Notes under the pieces: generated by a model | Database searches by the model: none | The model's input: only the letters and a program-made list of their open reading frames with translations | What the model was told of the DNA's origin: nothing | Made by a program: the position numbers and the translations under genes | Shown here: positions 6,027 to 11,410 of the stretch, piece after piece | How the letters are laid out: each line of letters opens with the position of its first letter | How positions within the stretch are numbered: the stretch's first letter is position 1 | NCBI GenBank assembly: GCA_022572285.1 | Contig: JACZWF010000029.1 | Span: 1-11,410 of the forward strand | Direction: 5' to 3' | Length of the DNA: 11,410 nt | From: Nitrososphaerota archaeon | GTDB taxonomy: Archaea; Thermoproteota; Nitrososphaeria; Nitrososphaerales; UBA57

Positions 6027-7241
6027 TCATTCCTCCTCATCATTCTTGTCTGAGTGCAGACCTAGAAGATCTCGTGCTATTATCAACCTTTGAATCTCAT
6101 TAGTTCCTTCGTAAATCTCAGCTATAGATGAATCTCTGAAATATCTTTCGAGGGGTTGACCTACTTCAAGTCCTTCTACAGCCTGGATTTCTAATGCTTT
6201 ACGTACTGCTCGAGATGCAACCTCTGAGACATAGGCTTTCACTATTGAGCAGTTTCTTGAGACGTGGTGACGGGAGTCTCTCAATATATTTTCTTTTCTT
6301 GCAAGCCTTTTGAAATATTCATGGACTTCTTGAAGCGTGTTATAGGTCATTAATCTAGCAGCGAATATTTCCATTGCCATATCAGCAATCATCCCTTGAA
6401 GGGATTGTCTATTTACAATTGAGCTTTGAGCTTTATCATTCGTCATGAAATCAATTGACTGATCGAGAGCTTGTTCTGCTACACCTAAGGCTCCGGCAGC
6501 TAAGCCGGCTCTTCCTCCATCCAATGCGGTCAATGCTATCATCAAGCCCATTCCAGGGCGGCCTAGAATATTTTCCTCTGGAACTACACAATTATCAAAT
6601 ACAAGCTCTGCCGTTGTAGAAGCTCTAATCCCGGTTTTGCTCTCAACCTTTCCAACGGTGAAGCCAGGCATCCCGTGTTCGACTAGGAAAGCTGTTATGC
6701 CTCGGTCAGAGCGGTGAGATTTGTTAGTGAGAGCGAAAACGATGACTAGATTAGCTCTATCACCATTTGTGCAAAAAATCTTACTCCCATTAAGGACGAA
6801 ATCGCTACCGACTTTCTTTGCTGATGTATGAATATTTTTGACATCACTCCCGGCTGCCAATTCTGTCAAAGCAAATCCACCAATAATCTCACCACTGGAC
6901 AGTCGAGGCAAGTACTTGTTCTTCTGAGCCTCGGATGCAAAGAGTAGGATTGGCCCAATACAAAGGCCTAGGTGAGCCCCGACAATGGTAGCATGTGCCG
7001 AACAGATTCTCCCAAGCTCCTCGAGCAAAATTCCACACTCTACCTCCCCTAGTCCCATTCCGCCATATTTTATTGGAACTTGAAGACCCATTAGTCCTTG
7101 ATTTGAAAGCTTATTGAGGTTATCCAGAGGAAATTCTTCTTTCAAATCATAATCTACAATGCTTGGAGCGATTTCACGAATTATGAAATTACGAGTTTGT
7201 CGCCGGAATTCTTCCTGCTTAGATGATAGCAAAAAGGCCAC
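6027..7241 (-). CDS. Acyl-CoA dehydrogenase family protein
   Basis: FAD flavoenzymes of this family oxidise the alpha-beta bond of acyl-CoAs, passing electrons to an electron-transfer flavoprotein. The 404-residue product has the N-terminal helical domain, the FAD-binding signature FALTELAAGSD (123-133), the middle beta domain to about residue 225, and the C-terminal helical domain with IYEGTNEIQ, in which E378 is the expected catalytic base, followed by RLIIARDLLG. Two oddities are seen: the second signature reads QAVEGLEVGQPLERYFRD (353-370) where the family usually has a Gly-Gly pair, and residues of about 305-326 (HEYFKRLARKENILRDSR) look like an insertion. Chain-length preference is unknown. 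The start is GTG at 7241, forced by a stop 9 bases upstream. The cyclase gene ends 59 bases upstream, with a likely promoter in between. No electron-transfer flavoprotein gene is nearby. Confidence 0.93.
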   Translation of the reverse strand: MAFLLSSKQEEFRRQTRNFIIREIAPSIVDYDLKEEFPLDNLNKLSNQGLMGLQVPIKYGGMGLGEVECGILLEELGRICSAHATIVGAHLGLCIGPILLFASEAQKNKYLPRLSSGEIIGGFALTELAAGSDVKNIHTSAKKVGSDFVLNGSKIFCTNGDRANLVIVFALTNKSHRSDRGITAFLVEHGMPGFTVGKVESKTGIRASTTAELVFDNCVVPEENILGRPGMGLMIALTALDGGRAGLAAGALGVAEQALDQSIDFMTNDKAQSSIVNRQSLQGMIADMAMEIFAARLMTYNTLQEVHEYFKRLARKENILRDSRHHVSRNCSIVKAYVSEVASRAVRKALEIQAVEGLEVGQPLERYFRDSSIAEIYEGTNEIQRLIIARDLLGLHSDKNDEEE

Positions 7242-7277
7242 TACAACTCATCTCAGAATAGATGATATGGTTTCACG

Positions 7278-7287
7278 GTATTAAACT
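7278..7287 (-). promoter_or_regulatory. TATA-like element of the acyl-CoA dehydrogenase gene
   Basis: AGTTTAATAC on the minus strand is centred about 41 bases before the GTG start and predicts initiation near 7256, inside the 59-base gap after the cyclase gene. Read-through from the cyclase gene remains possible. Confidence 0.35.
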
Positions 7288-7300
7288 AACCGCAAAAGTT

Positions 7301-7954
7301 TCACCTGAGGAGGAGGGCTCGAGCCGGGGCCGCTTCGGTTCTCACCTTCAGCGGGAGTCCAACGAAATAATATCTTCCTGGGCGAACTTCAGTCAGATTC
7401 AGACCTTCAAAAATTGTTAACCCCGCTTCTAGGAGCATCTTGTGGACATTCACATTCCCTGAACGGAATTTCTGAATGGCAATATAATCATGGCCAATAG
7501 TTTTCACACCTTGATGCACCAAGTAATCCGCCCCGTCTTCTGTCATAAAGACAAAGTCTTCATAGAACTCCTTGTACCCCCTCTTTGAGTTCCTTGTCTT
7601 GAGAAGAATTATCTCACCACTTCTTATCTTATGAGGTGACAGATCTCGGGATGTAATTCCAGTTTCAATCTGTGATAGGTCAATGACTCTTGATGGCCCT
7701 ACTAGTGAGTCATACGGCAAGTCAGTAACGGCGCTAGCTACATTCTTTACATGAAGGAGAGAATCCACGTGGGTCCCAGTGTGAGATCCAATCACAATTT
7801 CGGAGAGATTCGAGTTCCCATCCGGCATCTTTCTAATGAAGTTAATTCTCGGAGGAGTATTACCAGGGTAGACCAACATTTTCTCCGATATCTCCAATGA
7901 GATATCTAGAATCCGGGTCTTGCGAGCTGGCTGGATAGTCAATCCTAAGTTCAT
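7301..7954 (-). CDS. Cyclase family protein (kynurenine formamidase-like metal hydrolase)
   Basis: A 217-residue member of the Cyclase/kynurenine formamidase superfamily, metal-dependent hydrolases of amides and cyclic acyl compounds. The key evidence is SHTGTHVDSLLH (57-68), which matches the family metal motif HxGTHxDxxxH (H58, H62, D64, H68), preceded by LDISLEIS and YPGNTPP and followed by TIGHDYIAIQ near 152-161. The position after D64 that is usually Ala-Pro is Ser-Leu. The ordinary kynurenine formamidase role cannot be assumed, because no tryptophan-degradation gene is present. The start ATG at 7954 lies 9 bases after the pgi stop, so it is probably translated from the pgi transcript; GAGTGGG abuts the ATG and is too close to be an ideal Shine-Dalgarno site. 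No obvious link between an isomerase and a cyclase is known to me. Confidence 0.88.
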   Translation of the reverse strand: MNLGLTIQPARKTRILDISLEISEKMLVYPGNTPPRINFIRKMPDGNSNLSEIVIGSHTGTHVDSLLHVKNVASAVTDLPYDSLVGPSRVIDLSQIETGITSRDLSPHKIRSGEIILLKTRNSKRGYKEFYEDFVFMTEDGADYLVHQGVKTIGHDYIAIQKFRSGNVNVHKMLLEAGLTIFEGLNLTEVRPGRYYFVGLPLKVRTEAAPARALLLR

Positions 7955-7963
7955 CCCACTCTA

Positions 7964-9271
7964 TTACTTTGAGCTCTTGAGCTCTTTGAGCAACTCTCTC
8001 GTCTCAATCTTGTAATTTTCAACGGCAGGTTGGTTGTATGGATTTACATCTAAGAGTCTAGCCAATAACATCATCTCGATCATCTCTAACTGCAAAAGTT
8101 GGCCCACCGACCTTTCAGATTTATCGGGAAGTATCAGCTCTATGAAGGGTCTATTCGCCTTGACAAAGGCCATCTGAACTCCTTTTACTACTGCATCCAT
8201 AATATCAGAGAATCCTAATCCTTGAATGTTCTCTACCAGCGCTTCAAATTCTGGCATGTTTGGCAGACTAACTGAGCTCCTCGATTTGGAAACAGTAACG
8301 AACCTGAAAAGCTTGTCTCGAGGGCCGCCCAAATAAAGTTGGGCCATTGAATGAAGATCGGTAGAACCAATAGACACTGTAGGTGTAATTCCTGTGAATG
8401 TTCTCTCTGTCCCTGAAGCATTCCATTCCTTTCCGATGCTTTCACCCATTAATTGTCTATACCATCTACCTATCGCTTCCAAATCATTCGAGAATAGAAA
8501 ATGATCATGTATTGATAGACCTCTCTCTAGGTTTAGAAAAATTAGTGATGCGATAATAACTGCAGGATTATCCTTCAATGTAGTTGATAGACACCGATCT
8601 AACATCTCAACTGCCCCACCAAGAAGTTTCTCAATGTTGATACCCATCAGAGCTAAAGGAAATAGGCCTACGTTGGAAAAGACAGAATAACGACCTCCAA
8701 CTTTCTGAGGAATGGAGAGTACTCGGAAGTCCTTCTTGCGTGCTAGTTTCTCCAGCTTAGAGCCCTGATCGGTTGTGACTACAACAGAGCTTTGACGATT
8801 ATCACTAAGAACGCCCAAGAGGACTTCTAGGTTGGCCACGGTTTCTGTAGTACTTCCTGATTTTGTAACAGCATTCACCACAACTCTCCCACTAGCTCTT
8901 TTCACTGCCTGGAGCATTGACTCTATAGAGTCAGGGTCGACCGTATCAGGGTAGAAGATCTGTCGTTCGGGGTGTTCTATATTATGGAATTTTCCCAAGA
9001 CCGCGCGCTGGATAGCCATGGTGCCAAGGTTAGATCCTCCAATACCGATAACTACCAAGAGCGAAAAATCAGAGTACTCATTCGCTAGCGACATTGAGTC
9101 TTTAATGAATTCCCTTTCGCTTGGAAGAAGGATAGATGCAGCATCATCAGTGTAATCCCTCTTCTCCAGAACCATTTTTAGCTCCTCCAATCTTGGCACT
9201 AACCGATTTGCTGTACGAAGAACATCATTTGATGAAAAACCAGCGTGATCCCAGCGAACTCCTAGACTCAT
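7964..9271 (-). CDS. pgi: Glucose-6-phosphate isomerase, classical PGI family
   Basis: Interconverts glucose 6-phosphate and fructose 6-phosphate in glycolysis/gluconeogenesis in the cytosol. The 435-residue protein has the sugar-isomerase (SIS) fold signatures: GIGGSNLGTMA (76-86), the phosphate-binding TKSGSTTET (136-144), GGRYSVFSNVG (192-202) with R194, the catalytic-base region MGESIGKEWN (275-284) with E277, H307 in DLHSMAQLY, and the C-terminal NQPAVENYK (413-421) with K421. It is shorter than the approximately 550-residue bacterial/eukaryotic enzyme and close to short bacterial and Methanocaldococcus-type PGIs. It is neither the cupin PGI of Pyrococcus and its relatives nor the roughly 300-residue bifunctional PGI/PMI of crenarchaea. 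The start ATG at 9271 fits a leaderless message from the TATA box at 9294-9301. The cyclase gene follows 9 bases downstream. Confidence 0.95.
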   Translation of the reverse strand: MSLGVRWDHAGFSSNDVLRTANRLVPRLEELKMVLEKRDYTDDAASILLPSEREFIKDSMSLANEYSDFSLLVVIGIGGSNLGTMAIQRAVLGKFHNIEHPERQIFYPDTVDPDSIESMLQAVKRASGRVVVNAVTKSGSTTETVANLEVLLGVLSDNRQSSVVVTTDQGSKLEKLARKKDFRVLSIPQKVGGRYSVFSNVGLFPLALMGINIEKLLGGAVEMLDRCLSTTLKDNPAVIIASLIFLNLERGLSIHDHFLFSNDLEAIGRWYRQLMGESIGKEWNASGTERTFTGITPTVSIGSTDLHSMAQLYLGGPRDKLFRFVTVSKSRSSVSLPNMPEFEALVENIQGLGFSDIMDAVVKGVQMAFVKANRPFIELILPDKSERSVGQLLQLEMIEMMLLARLLDVNPYNQPAVENYKIETRELLKELKSSK

Positions 9272-9293
9272 GTTCCAGACAGGACCTTCGAAG

Positions 9294-9301
9294 TTTATAA
9301 G
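9294..9301 (-). promoter_or_regulatory. TATA box of pgi
   Basis: CTTATAAA on the minus strand is centred 26 bases upstream of the pgi ATG, which is the classical archaeal spacing and indicates a leaderless transcript. It sits between the tRNA 3' end and pgi, so pgi is independent of the tRNA promoter. Confidence 0.65.
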
Positions 9302-9319
9302 CGAGAATCCTGCAAAGAG

Positions 9320-9326
9320 GAAAAAA
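9320..9326 (-). terminator. T-run terminator after tRNA-Ser
   Basis: Immediately after the discriminator base the minus strand reads TTTTTTCC, a T6 run typical of archaeal transcription termination behind tRNA genes. Confidence 0.6.
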
Positions 9327-9450
9327 CGCCGGGGGTGGGATTTGAACCCACGTGTCCCGATGGGACAATCGCTTTCCAGTTCTTGCTACTTATGGGATCT
9401 CGAGGCGATCGCGTTGGGCTTCGCCCAGTTTCTGGCTTCGCTACCCCGGC
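9327..9450 (-). tRNA. tRNA-Ser (anticodon CGA) with an anticodon-loop intron and an enlarged D-loop
   Basis: Read on the minus strand from 9450. The acceptor stem GCCGGGG (9450-9444) pairs perfectly with CCCCGGC (9334-9328). The T-arm GTGGG-TTCAAAT-CCCAC (9351-9335) is perfect. A long variable arm, TGTCCC-ATC-GGGACA (9367-9353), makes it class II. The anticodon stem ATCGC (9409-9405) pairs with GCGAT (9372-9368). The loop begins CTCGAG, so the anticodon is CGA (9402-9400), serine, and discriminator G73 (9327) agrees with serine. About 25 extra bases (roughly 9398-9374) interrupt the loop at the usual position 37/38: an intron. The D-stem GCG/CGC (9441-9439, 9413-9411) encloses a 25-base loop rather than about 8-13, holding the 8-base direct repeat GCGAAGCC (9441-9434 and 9424-9417). 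The tRNA lacks an encoded CCA. Confidence 0.85.
9374..9398 (-). other. Candidate tRNA intron (about 25 nt)
   Basis: The bases between G37 and A38 of tRNA-Ser(CGA) must be removed to close a seven-base anticodon loop CTCGAGA on the 5-bp stem. Archaeal introns at this site are cut by the splicing endonuclease at a bulge-helix-bulge. The central helix here is imperfect: pairing CTCG of the loop with CTGG near the intron 3' end leaves one mismatch. The exact borders are therefore uncertain by a base or two. Confidence 0.6.
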
Positions 9451-9471
9451 AACCTCAGCATAGGTTTGATT

Positions 9472-9480
9472 CTTATATTG
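9472..9480 (-). promoter_or_regulatory. TATA box of tRNA-Ser
   Basis: CAATATAAG on the minus strand is centred 26 bases upstream of the first base of the tRNA at 9450, the standard archaeal distance for a transcript starting at or near the mature 5' end. Confidence 0.6.
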
Positions 9481-9504
9481 ATTAAAAACTGATTCGTTCT
9501 AGTT

Positions 9505-9526
9505 AACAGGTACGACTTAACCTGTT
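9505..9526. repeat. Inverted repeat, 7-bp arms, in a divergent promoter region
   Basis: AACAGGT (9505-9511) and ACCTGTT (9520-9526) form perfect arms around an 8-base spacer; centre-to-centre distance is 15 bases. It lies upstream of both the tRNA promoter and the secreted-protein promoter. The geometry suits a dimeric regulator operator, but no regulator is known. Confidence 0.5.
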
Positions 9527-9540
9527 CAATTTGACCCCGT

Positions 9541-9559
9541 TCGATTTGCGAAAAATCGA
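9541..9559. repeat. Inverted repeat, 7-bp arms with 5-base loop
   Basis: TCGATTT (9541-9547) and AAATCGA (9553-9559) enclose GCGAA. It ends just before the TATA element of the secreted-protein gene, where the TFB recognition element should be, so a protein bound here could block initiation. It may equally be a chance AT-rich palindrome. Confidence 0.45.
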
Positions 9560-9561
9560 TA

Positions 9562-9569
9562 CATTTAAG
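9562..9569 (+). promoter_or_regulatory. TATA-like element of the secreted-protein gene
   Basis: CATTTAAG is centred about 33 bases before the ATG at 9599 and predicts initiation near 9592, so a leader of about seven bases and no Shine-Dalgarno site. Confidence 0.5.
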
Positions 9570-9598
9570 CAGAGACTAATCAAAAACTCCCATCCATA

Positions 9599-10129
9599 AT
9601 GCTTGTGGGTTTCAAAAGATACTCGTTGTTAGTTGGATTGACAATACTAGTCGCCTTATCCCTGGGTTTTGGCCAAGCATCGGCTCAGGAGATTCCCAAG
9701 ATAGAGATACTCTCCCTAACCCTAGATAAGCAAAGTTACCAAGCGGGCGAAGAGGTGAGCATTCATGCGGTCGTCAGGAATGCGTCACCAAGAGAGACGC
9801 TCGAAATAAAGATTTCAGTAAATGCGGATTGGATTGAAGGGCAAAGTGTGGAAAGCAATCAGATCATAATGCGTGCTGGAGATACCAGAGTCATAAATAT
9901 CATCATCCCAAGCAAGGAAGATTCGACTGGACCTAAGGTTCTGAGCGTCGGAGCGTTCGGCACGTTTGTTGACGAACCCAATCGTGATAGAATTCATGAG
10001 GTTCATCTTGCATTAGTTGTTTTTCAAGACCAGCCACAATCATTAGTATTCCCCATAATGTTAATCGCCATAATCGGAGTTATTGCGGCTGTGGTAATTA
10101 TCGGTGCTAGAGGCTGGTCCACAGCCTAG
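9599..10129 (+). CDS. Secreted, C-terminally membrane-anchored protein with an Ig-like/CARDB-type domain
   Basis: A 176-residue cell-surface protein of unknown function. It has a Sec-type signal peptide (basic FKR, then hydrophobic residues about 9-25, with a likely cut after ASA at 27-29). An extracellular beta-rich domain of about 110 residues starts LTLDKQSYQAGEEVSIHAVV, the pattern seen in CARDB and related Ig-like adhesion or stalk domains. A single hydrophobic segment (about 149-169) followed by ARGWSTA forms a C-terminal anchor with a very short cytosolic tail. No enzyme motif is seen. It is transcribed away from tRNA-Ser and converges on folD, sharing the four bases CTAG in which both stop codons lie. 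A role in the cell envelope or in binding a surface partner is inference only. Confidence 0.8.
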   Translation: MLVGFKRYSLLVGLTILVALSLGFGQASAQEIPKIEILSLTLDKQSYQAGEEVSIHAVVRNASPRETLEIKISVNADWIEGQSVESNQIIMRAGDTRVINIIIPSKEDSTGPKVLSVGAFGTFVDEPNRDRIHEVHLALVVFQDQPQSLVFPIMLIAIIGVIAAVVIIGARGWSTA

Positions 10130-10980
10130 GAATGTTCCAAAGATCGCATCTTAGCGGCCTTGACAACACTTTTCAGTAGAACTGCAATGAGCATTGGGCC
10201 GAGGCCTCCAGGAACTGGGGTTACCATAGATACCTTTTGAATTACATCATCAATATCAACATCACCAACCACTTTTCCATTGACGTAATTATTCCCGGAG
10301 TCAATTATGACGGAATCTCTTGCGACCATCCGTCCCTTAACCAACTTTGGTATGCCAAAATCCACTATCACTATATCTGATACCTTCGAGTAATTAACAA
10401 AAGAATCGTTTGCCGATGGCGCGACAGTAACAATTCCGCCTCTGTTGATGAGCATATTCGCCAAGGGAAGTCCTAGAATTCTACTCCCTCCACCAATAAG
10501 AATCTTCTTACCATGGATAGTGATGTTGGAGTGGTTGAGGATTTCTATGACTGCTCCTGCTGCAGCTGGAGTATATAGCTCCTCCCCCATGGTTATCCGT
10601 CCTAAGGAAGTAGGACTAAGGCCATCGACGTCTTTTGCTGGAGAGATTGCAGAGACAACCATTAACTCGTCAAGATGTGACGGGATAGGTAGTTGGACGA
10701 GTATACCATCGGTCTTCTTATCTTGATTTAGTTCGTTAATCAAGTCACATACCTCAGATAAAGTAATATCGCCATGAAAAGAGTGGACTAATGCAAATAT
10801 TCCAACTTTCTCCGCCTCTTTAACTTTCAGTTCTACATAACGCAGTGAGGATTCATCTTTCCCTATGATGATTAGCGACAAGCGAGGTATGATTCCACTC
10901 CCCCTTAAGCTCCTTACTGAATTACTAACGTCCTCTTTGATCTTTAGTGCAAGATCTCTACCGTTTATGATAGTATCCAT
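10126..10980 (-). CDS. folD: Bifunctional methylene-tetrahydrofolate dehydrogenase/cyclohydrolase FolD
   Basis: FolD converts 5,10-methylene-tetrahydrofolate to 10-formyl-tetrahydrofolate by NADP-linked oxidation and hydrolysis, in the cytosol, supplying one-carbon units for purines. The 284-residue length is normal. Seen are the active-site SLRYVELKVKEAEKVGI (45-61) with Y48 and K52, ILVQLPIP (93-100), DVDGLSP with D119, the TPAAAGAVIEIL stretch, a Rossmann loop GGGSRILGLP near 164-173 and the C-terminal TPVPGGLGPML. The usual PCTP reads YTP, and GRS reads GGS, both mild departures. The start ATG at 10980 has a TATA-like GTTTAAGAAT (11020-11011) 36 bases upstream and no Shine-Dalgarno site. 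It converges on the secreted-protein gene with a four-base overlap of stops. Archaeal FolD is common in lineages using folate rather than only methanopterin. Confidence 0.95.
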   Translation of the reverse strand: MDTIINGRDLALKIKEDVSNSVRSLRGSGIIPRLSLIIIGKDESSLRYVELKVKEAEKVGIFALVHSFHGDITLSEVCDLINELNQDKKTDGILVQLPIPSHLDELMVVSAISPAKDVDGLSPTSLGRITMGEELYTPAAAGAVIEILNHSNITIHGKKILIGGGSRILGLPLANMLINRGGIVTVAPSANDSFVNYSKVSDIVIVDFGIPKLVKGRMVARDSVIIDSGNNYVNGKVVGDVDIDDVIQKVSMVTPVPGGLGPMLIAVLLKSVVKAAKMRSLEHS

Positions 10981-11010
10981 GATTAAACTGAAAATTCAGA
11001 GTTGAAAGAT

Positions 11011-11020
11011 ATTCTTAAAC
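11011..11020 (-). promoter_or_regulatory. TATA-like element of folD
   Basis: GTTTAAGAAT on the minus strand is centred about 35 bases before the folD ATG, predicting initiation near 10990 and a leader of about ten bases. It directly follows the stop codon of the small reading frame at 11020-11094. Confidence 0.45.
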
Positions 11021-11094
11021 TAATTGTTTCCGACCGCTCGCGCGCGCGCGACTATTACGTTACAGATAGCCTTTCCTTCATCATTGAGGCTCAT
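11020..11094 (-). CDS. Possible small ORF (24 aa) with a good ribosome binding site
   Basis: An ATG at 11094 opens a 24-codon frame (MSLNDEGKAICNVIVARARA, ending VGNN) to TAG at 11022-11020. It is preceded by GATGAGGT and a five-base spacer, one of the better Shine-Dalgarno sites in the window, and by two in-frame stops, so the start is well defined. It lies between the nuclease gene and folD on the same strand. The ARARA segment is encoded by the GCGCGCGCGCGA run. I recognise no family and the peptide may not be real. Confidence 0.25.
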   Translation of the reverse strand: MSLNDEGKAICNVIVARARAVGNN

Positions 11095-11137
11095 TTATTA
11101 CCTCATCCTGTCTCGTCGTCTTTCATACTCAACATAT

Positions 11138-11410
11138 TCAAAGCAATCCCCTTTCCTCATCAATCTTATCGATGAAATTGTCAATCCTATATTCAATTTC
11201 CTTAGTACTAACATGAAACTCAAACTTAGTGAAGTTAGGTCTTGGAAGGCTCTTCGGTCTTAGTGGAAAACTCGGTTTGCCCAAATCATATTGAGCTACC
11301 TCAATTTTCACAGCTGACATTCCGAAAAGGTACGCATATATCGACGCCTGGCGTTCCCCTTGTTGCCTTTGAGCGTTTATGGTTGATCTACGAGTTTCCT
11401 TAAACTCGTA
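11138..11410 (-). CDS. Partial CDS: C-terminus of a RecB/Cas4-like PD-(D/E)XK nuclease
   Basis: The minus strand is open from the right edge to a TGA at 11140-11138, giving 90 C-terminal residues; the apparent 60-residue ORF starting at the ATG at 11320 is only an internal methionine of this frame. The fragment begins YEFKETRR, in which EFK fits the ExK half of a PD-(D/E)XK active site, followed at residues 19-30 by ERQASIYAYLFG, which fits the QxxxY motif (Q21, Y25) that marks the RecB/Cas4/Dna2 branch. The remainder is a strand-rich tail with a charged helix at the end. The N-terminus, including the aspartate motif and any iron-sulphur cysteines expected of Cas4, lies outside the window, so Cas4, a Dna2-like protein or a stand-alone RecB-family nuclease cannot be separated. 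No CRISPR repeats or cas genes are seen nearby. Confidence 0.65.
   Translation of the reverse strand, partial: YEFKETRRSTINAQRQQGERQASIYAYLFGMSAVKIEVAQYDLGKPSFPLRPKSLPRPNFTKFEFHVSTKEIEYRIDNFIDKIDEERGLL

Noticed and set aside
5861..6043. A 60-codon minus-strand frame between the acyl-CoA dehydrogenase and the 236-aa gene
   Set aside because: It overlaps the 3' end of the dehydrogenase, has Arg/Leu-rich low-complexity composition, and shows no promoter or family resemblance.
9270..9485. A 71-codon plus-strand frame starting near the pgi start
   Set aside because: It runs antisense through the whole tRNA-Ser gene; the tRNA stems and loops fully explain this sequence.
11024..11263. Plus-strand 79-codon frame near the right edge
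   Set aside because: It is antisense to the RecB/Cas4-like fragment and to the small frame before folD, and its composition resembles no protein family.
1..11410. CRISPR array, insertion sequence or prophage
   Set aside because: No regularly spaced repeats, terminal inverted repeats, transposase, integrase or phage structural motifs were seen on either strand.

Overview
The window looks like chromosomal DNA from an archaeon, most likely a TACK-group (Thermoproteota) lineage. The reasons are a two-subunit archaeal/eukaryotic primase (PriL with its iron-sulphur cysteines, PriS with a DxD site), TATA boxes about 26 bases upstream of starts with short or no leaders, TTG and GTG starts, a class II tRNA-Ser with an intron in the anticodon loop, and an LLM-family (F420-type) oxidoreductase. 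The eight-ligand zinc region of PriS resembles what I recall from Thaumarchaeota and relatives; that placement is inference. I see no insertion sequence, integrase, phage gene or CRISPR array.

Layout: bases 1-327 hold a minus-strand operon of a 72-residue coiled-coil-like protein followed, one base after its stop, by a gene that leaves the left edge. A divergent promoter region (328-414) separates it from plus-strand priL-priS (415-2632). A stand-alone P-II signalling protein (2792-3130) and an LLM-family oxidoreductase (3222-4166), each with its own promoter, follow. A HAD phosphatase (4144-4797, minus) converges on the oxidoreductase with a 23-base overlap. Bases 4798-5134 have no convincing intact gene.

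From 5135 to 9450 everything is on the minus strand. In order of transcription: tRNA-Ser(CGA), phosphoglucose isomerase, a cyclase/kynurenine-formamidase-like protein 9 bases after it, an acyl-CoA dehydrogenase, and a 236-residue protein with a possible PD-(D/E)XK nuclease core. Divergent from the tRNA is a small secreted or membrane-anchored protein (9599-10129) whose stop overlaps that of folD (10126-10980, minus). At the right edge, minus strand, is the C-terminal 90 residues of a RecB/Cas4-like nuclease (11138-11410), recovered by reading its frame back to the window edge.

Functionally this is mostly housekeeping: replication priming, nitrogen/2-oxoglutarate sensing, one-carbon folate metabolism, sugar-phosphate interconversion and acyl-CoA oxidation. 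No single pathway unites the genes. The most unusual items are the tRNA-Ser with an anticodon-loop intron plus an enlarged D-loop carrying an 8-base direct repeat, the truncated nuclease at the right edge, and the uncharacterised nuclease-like protein at 5135-5845.
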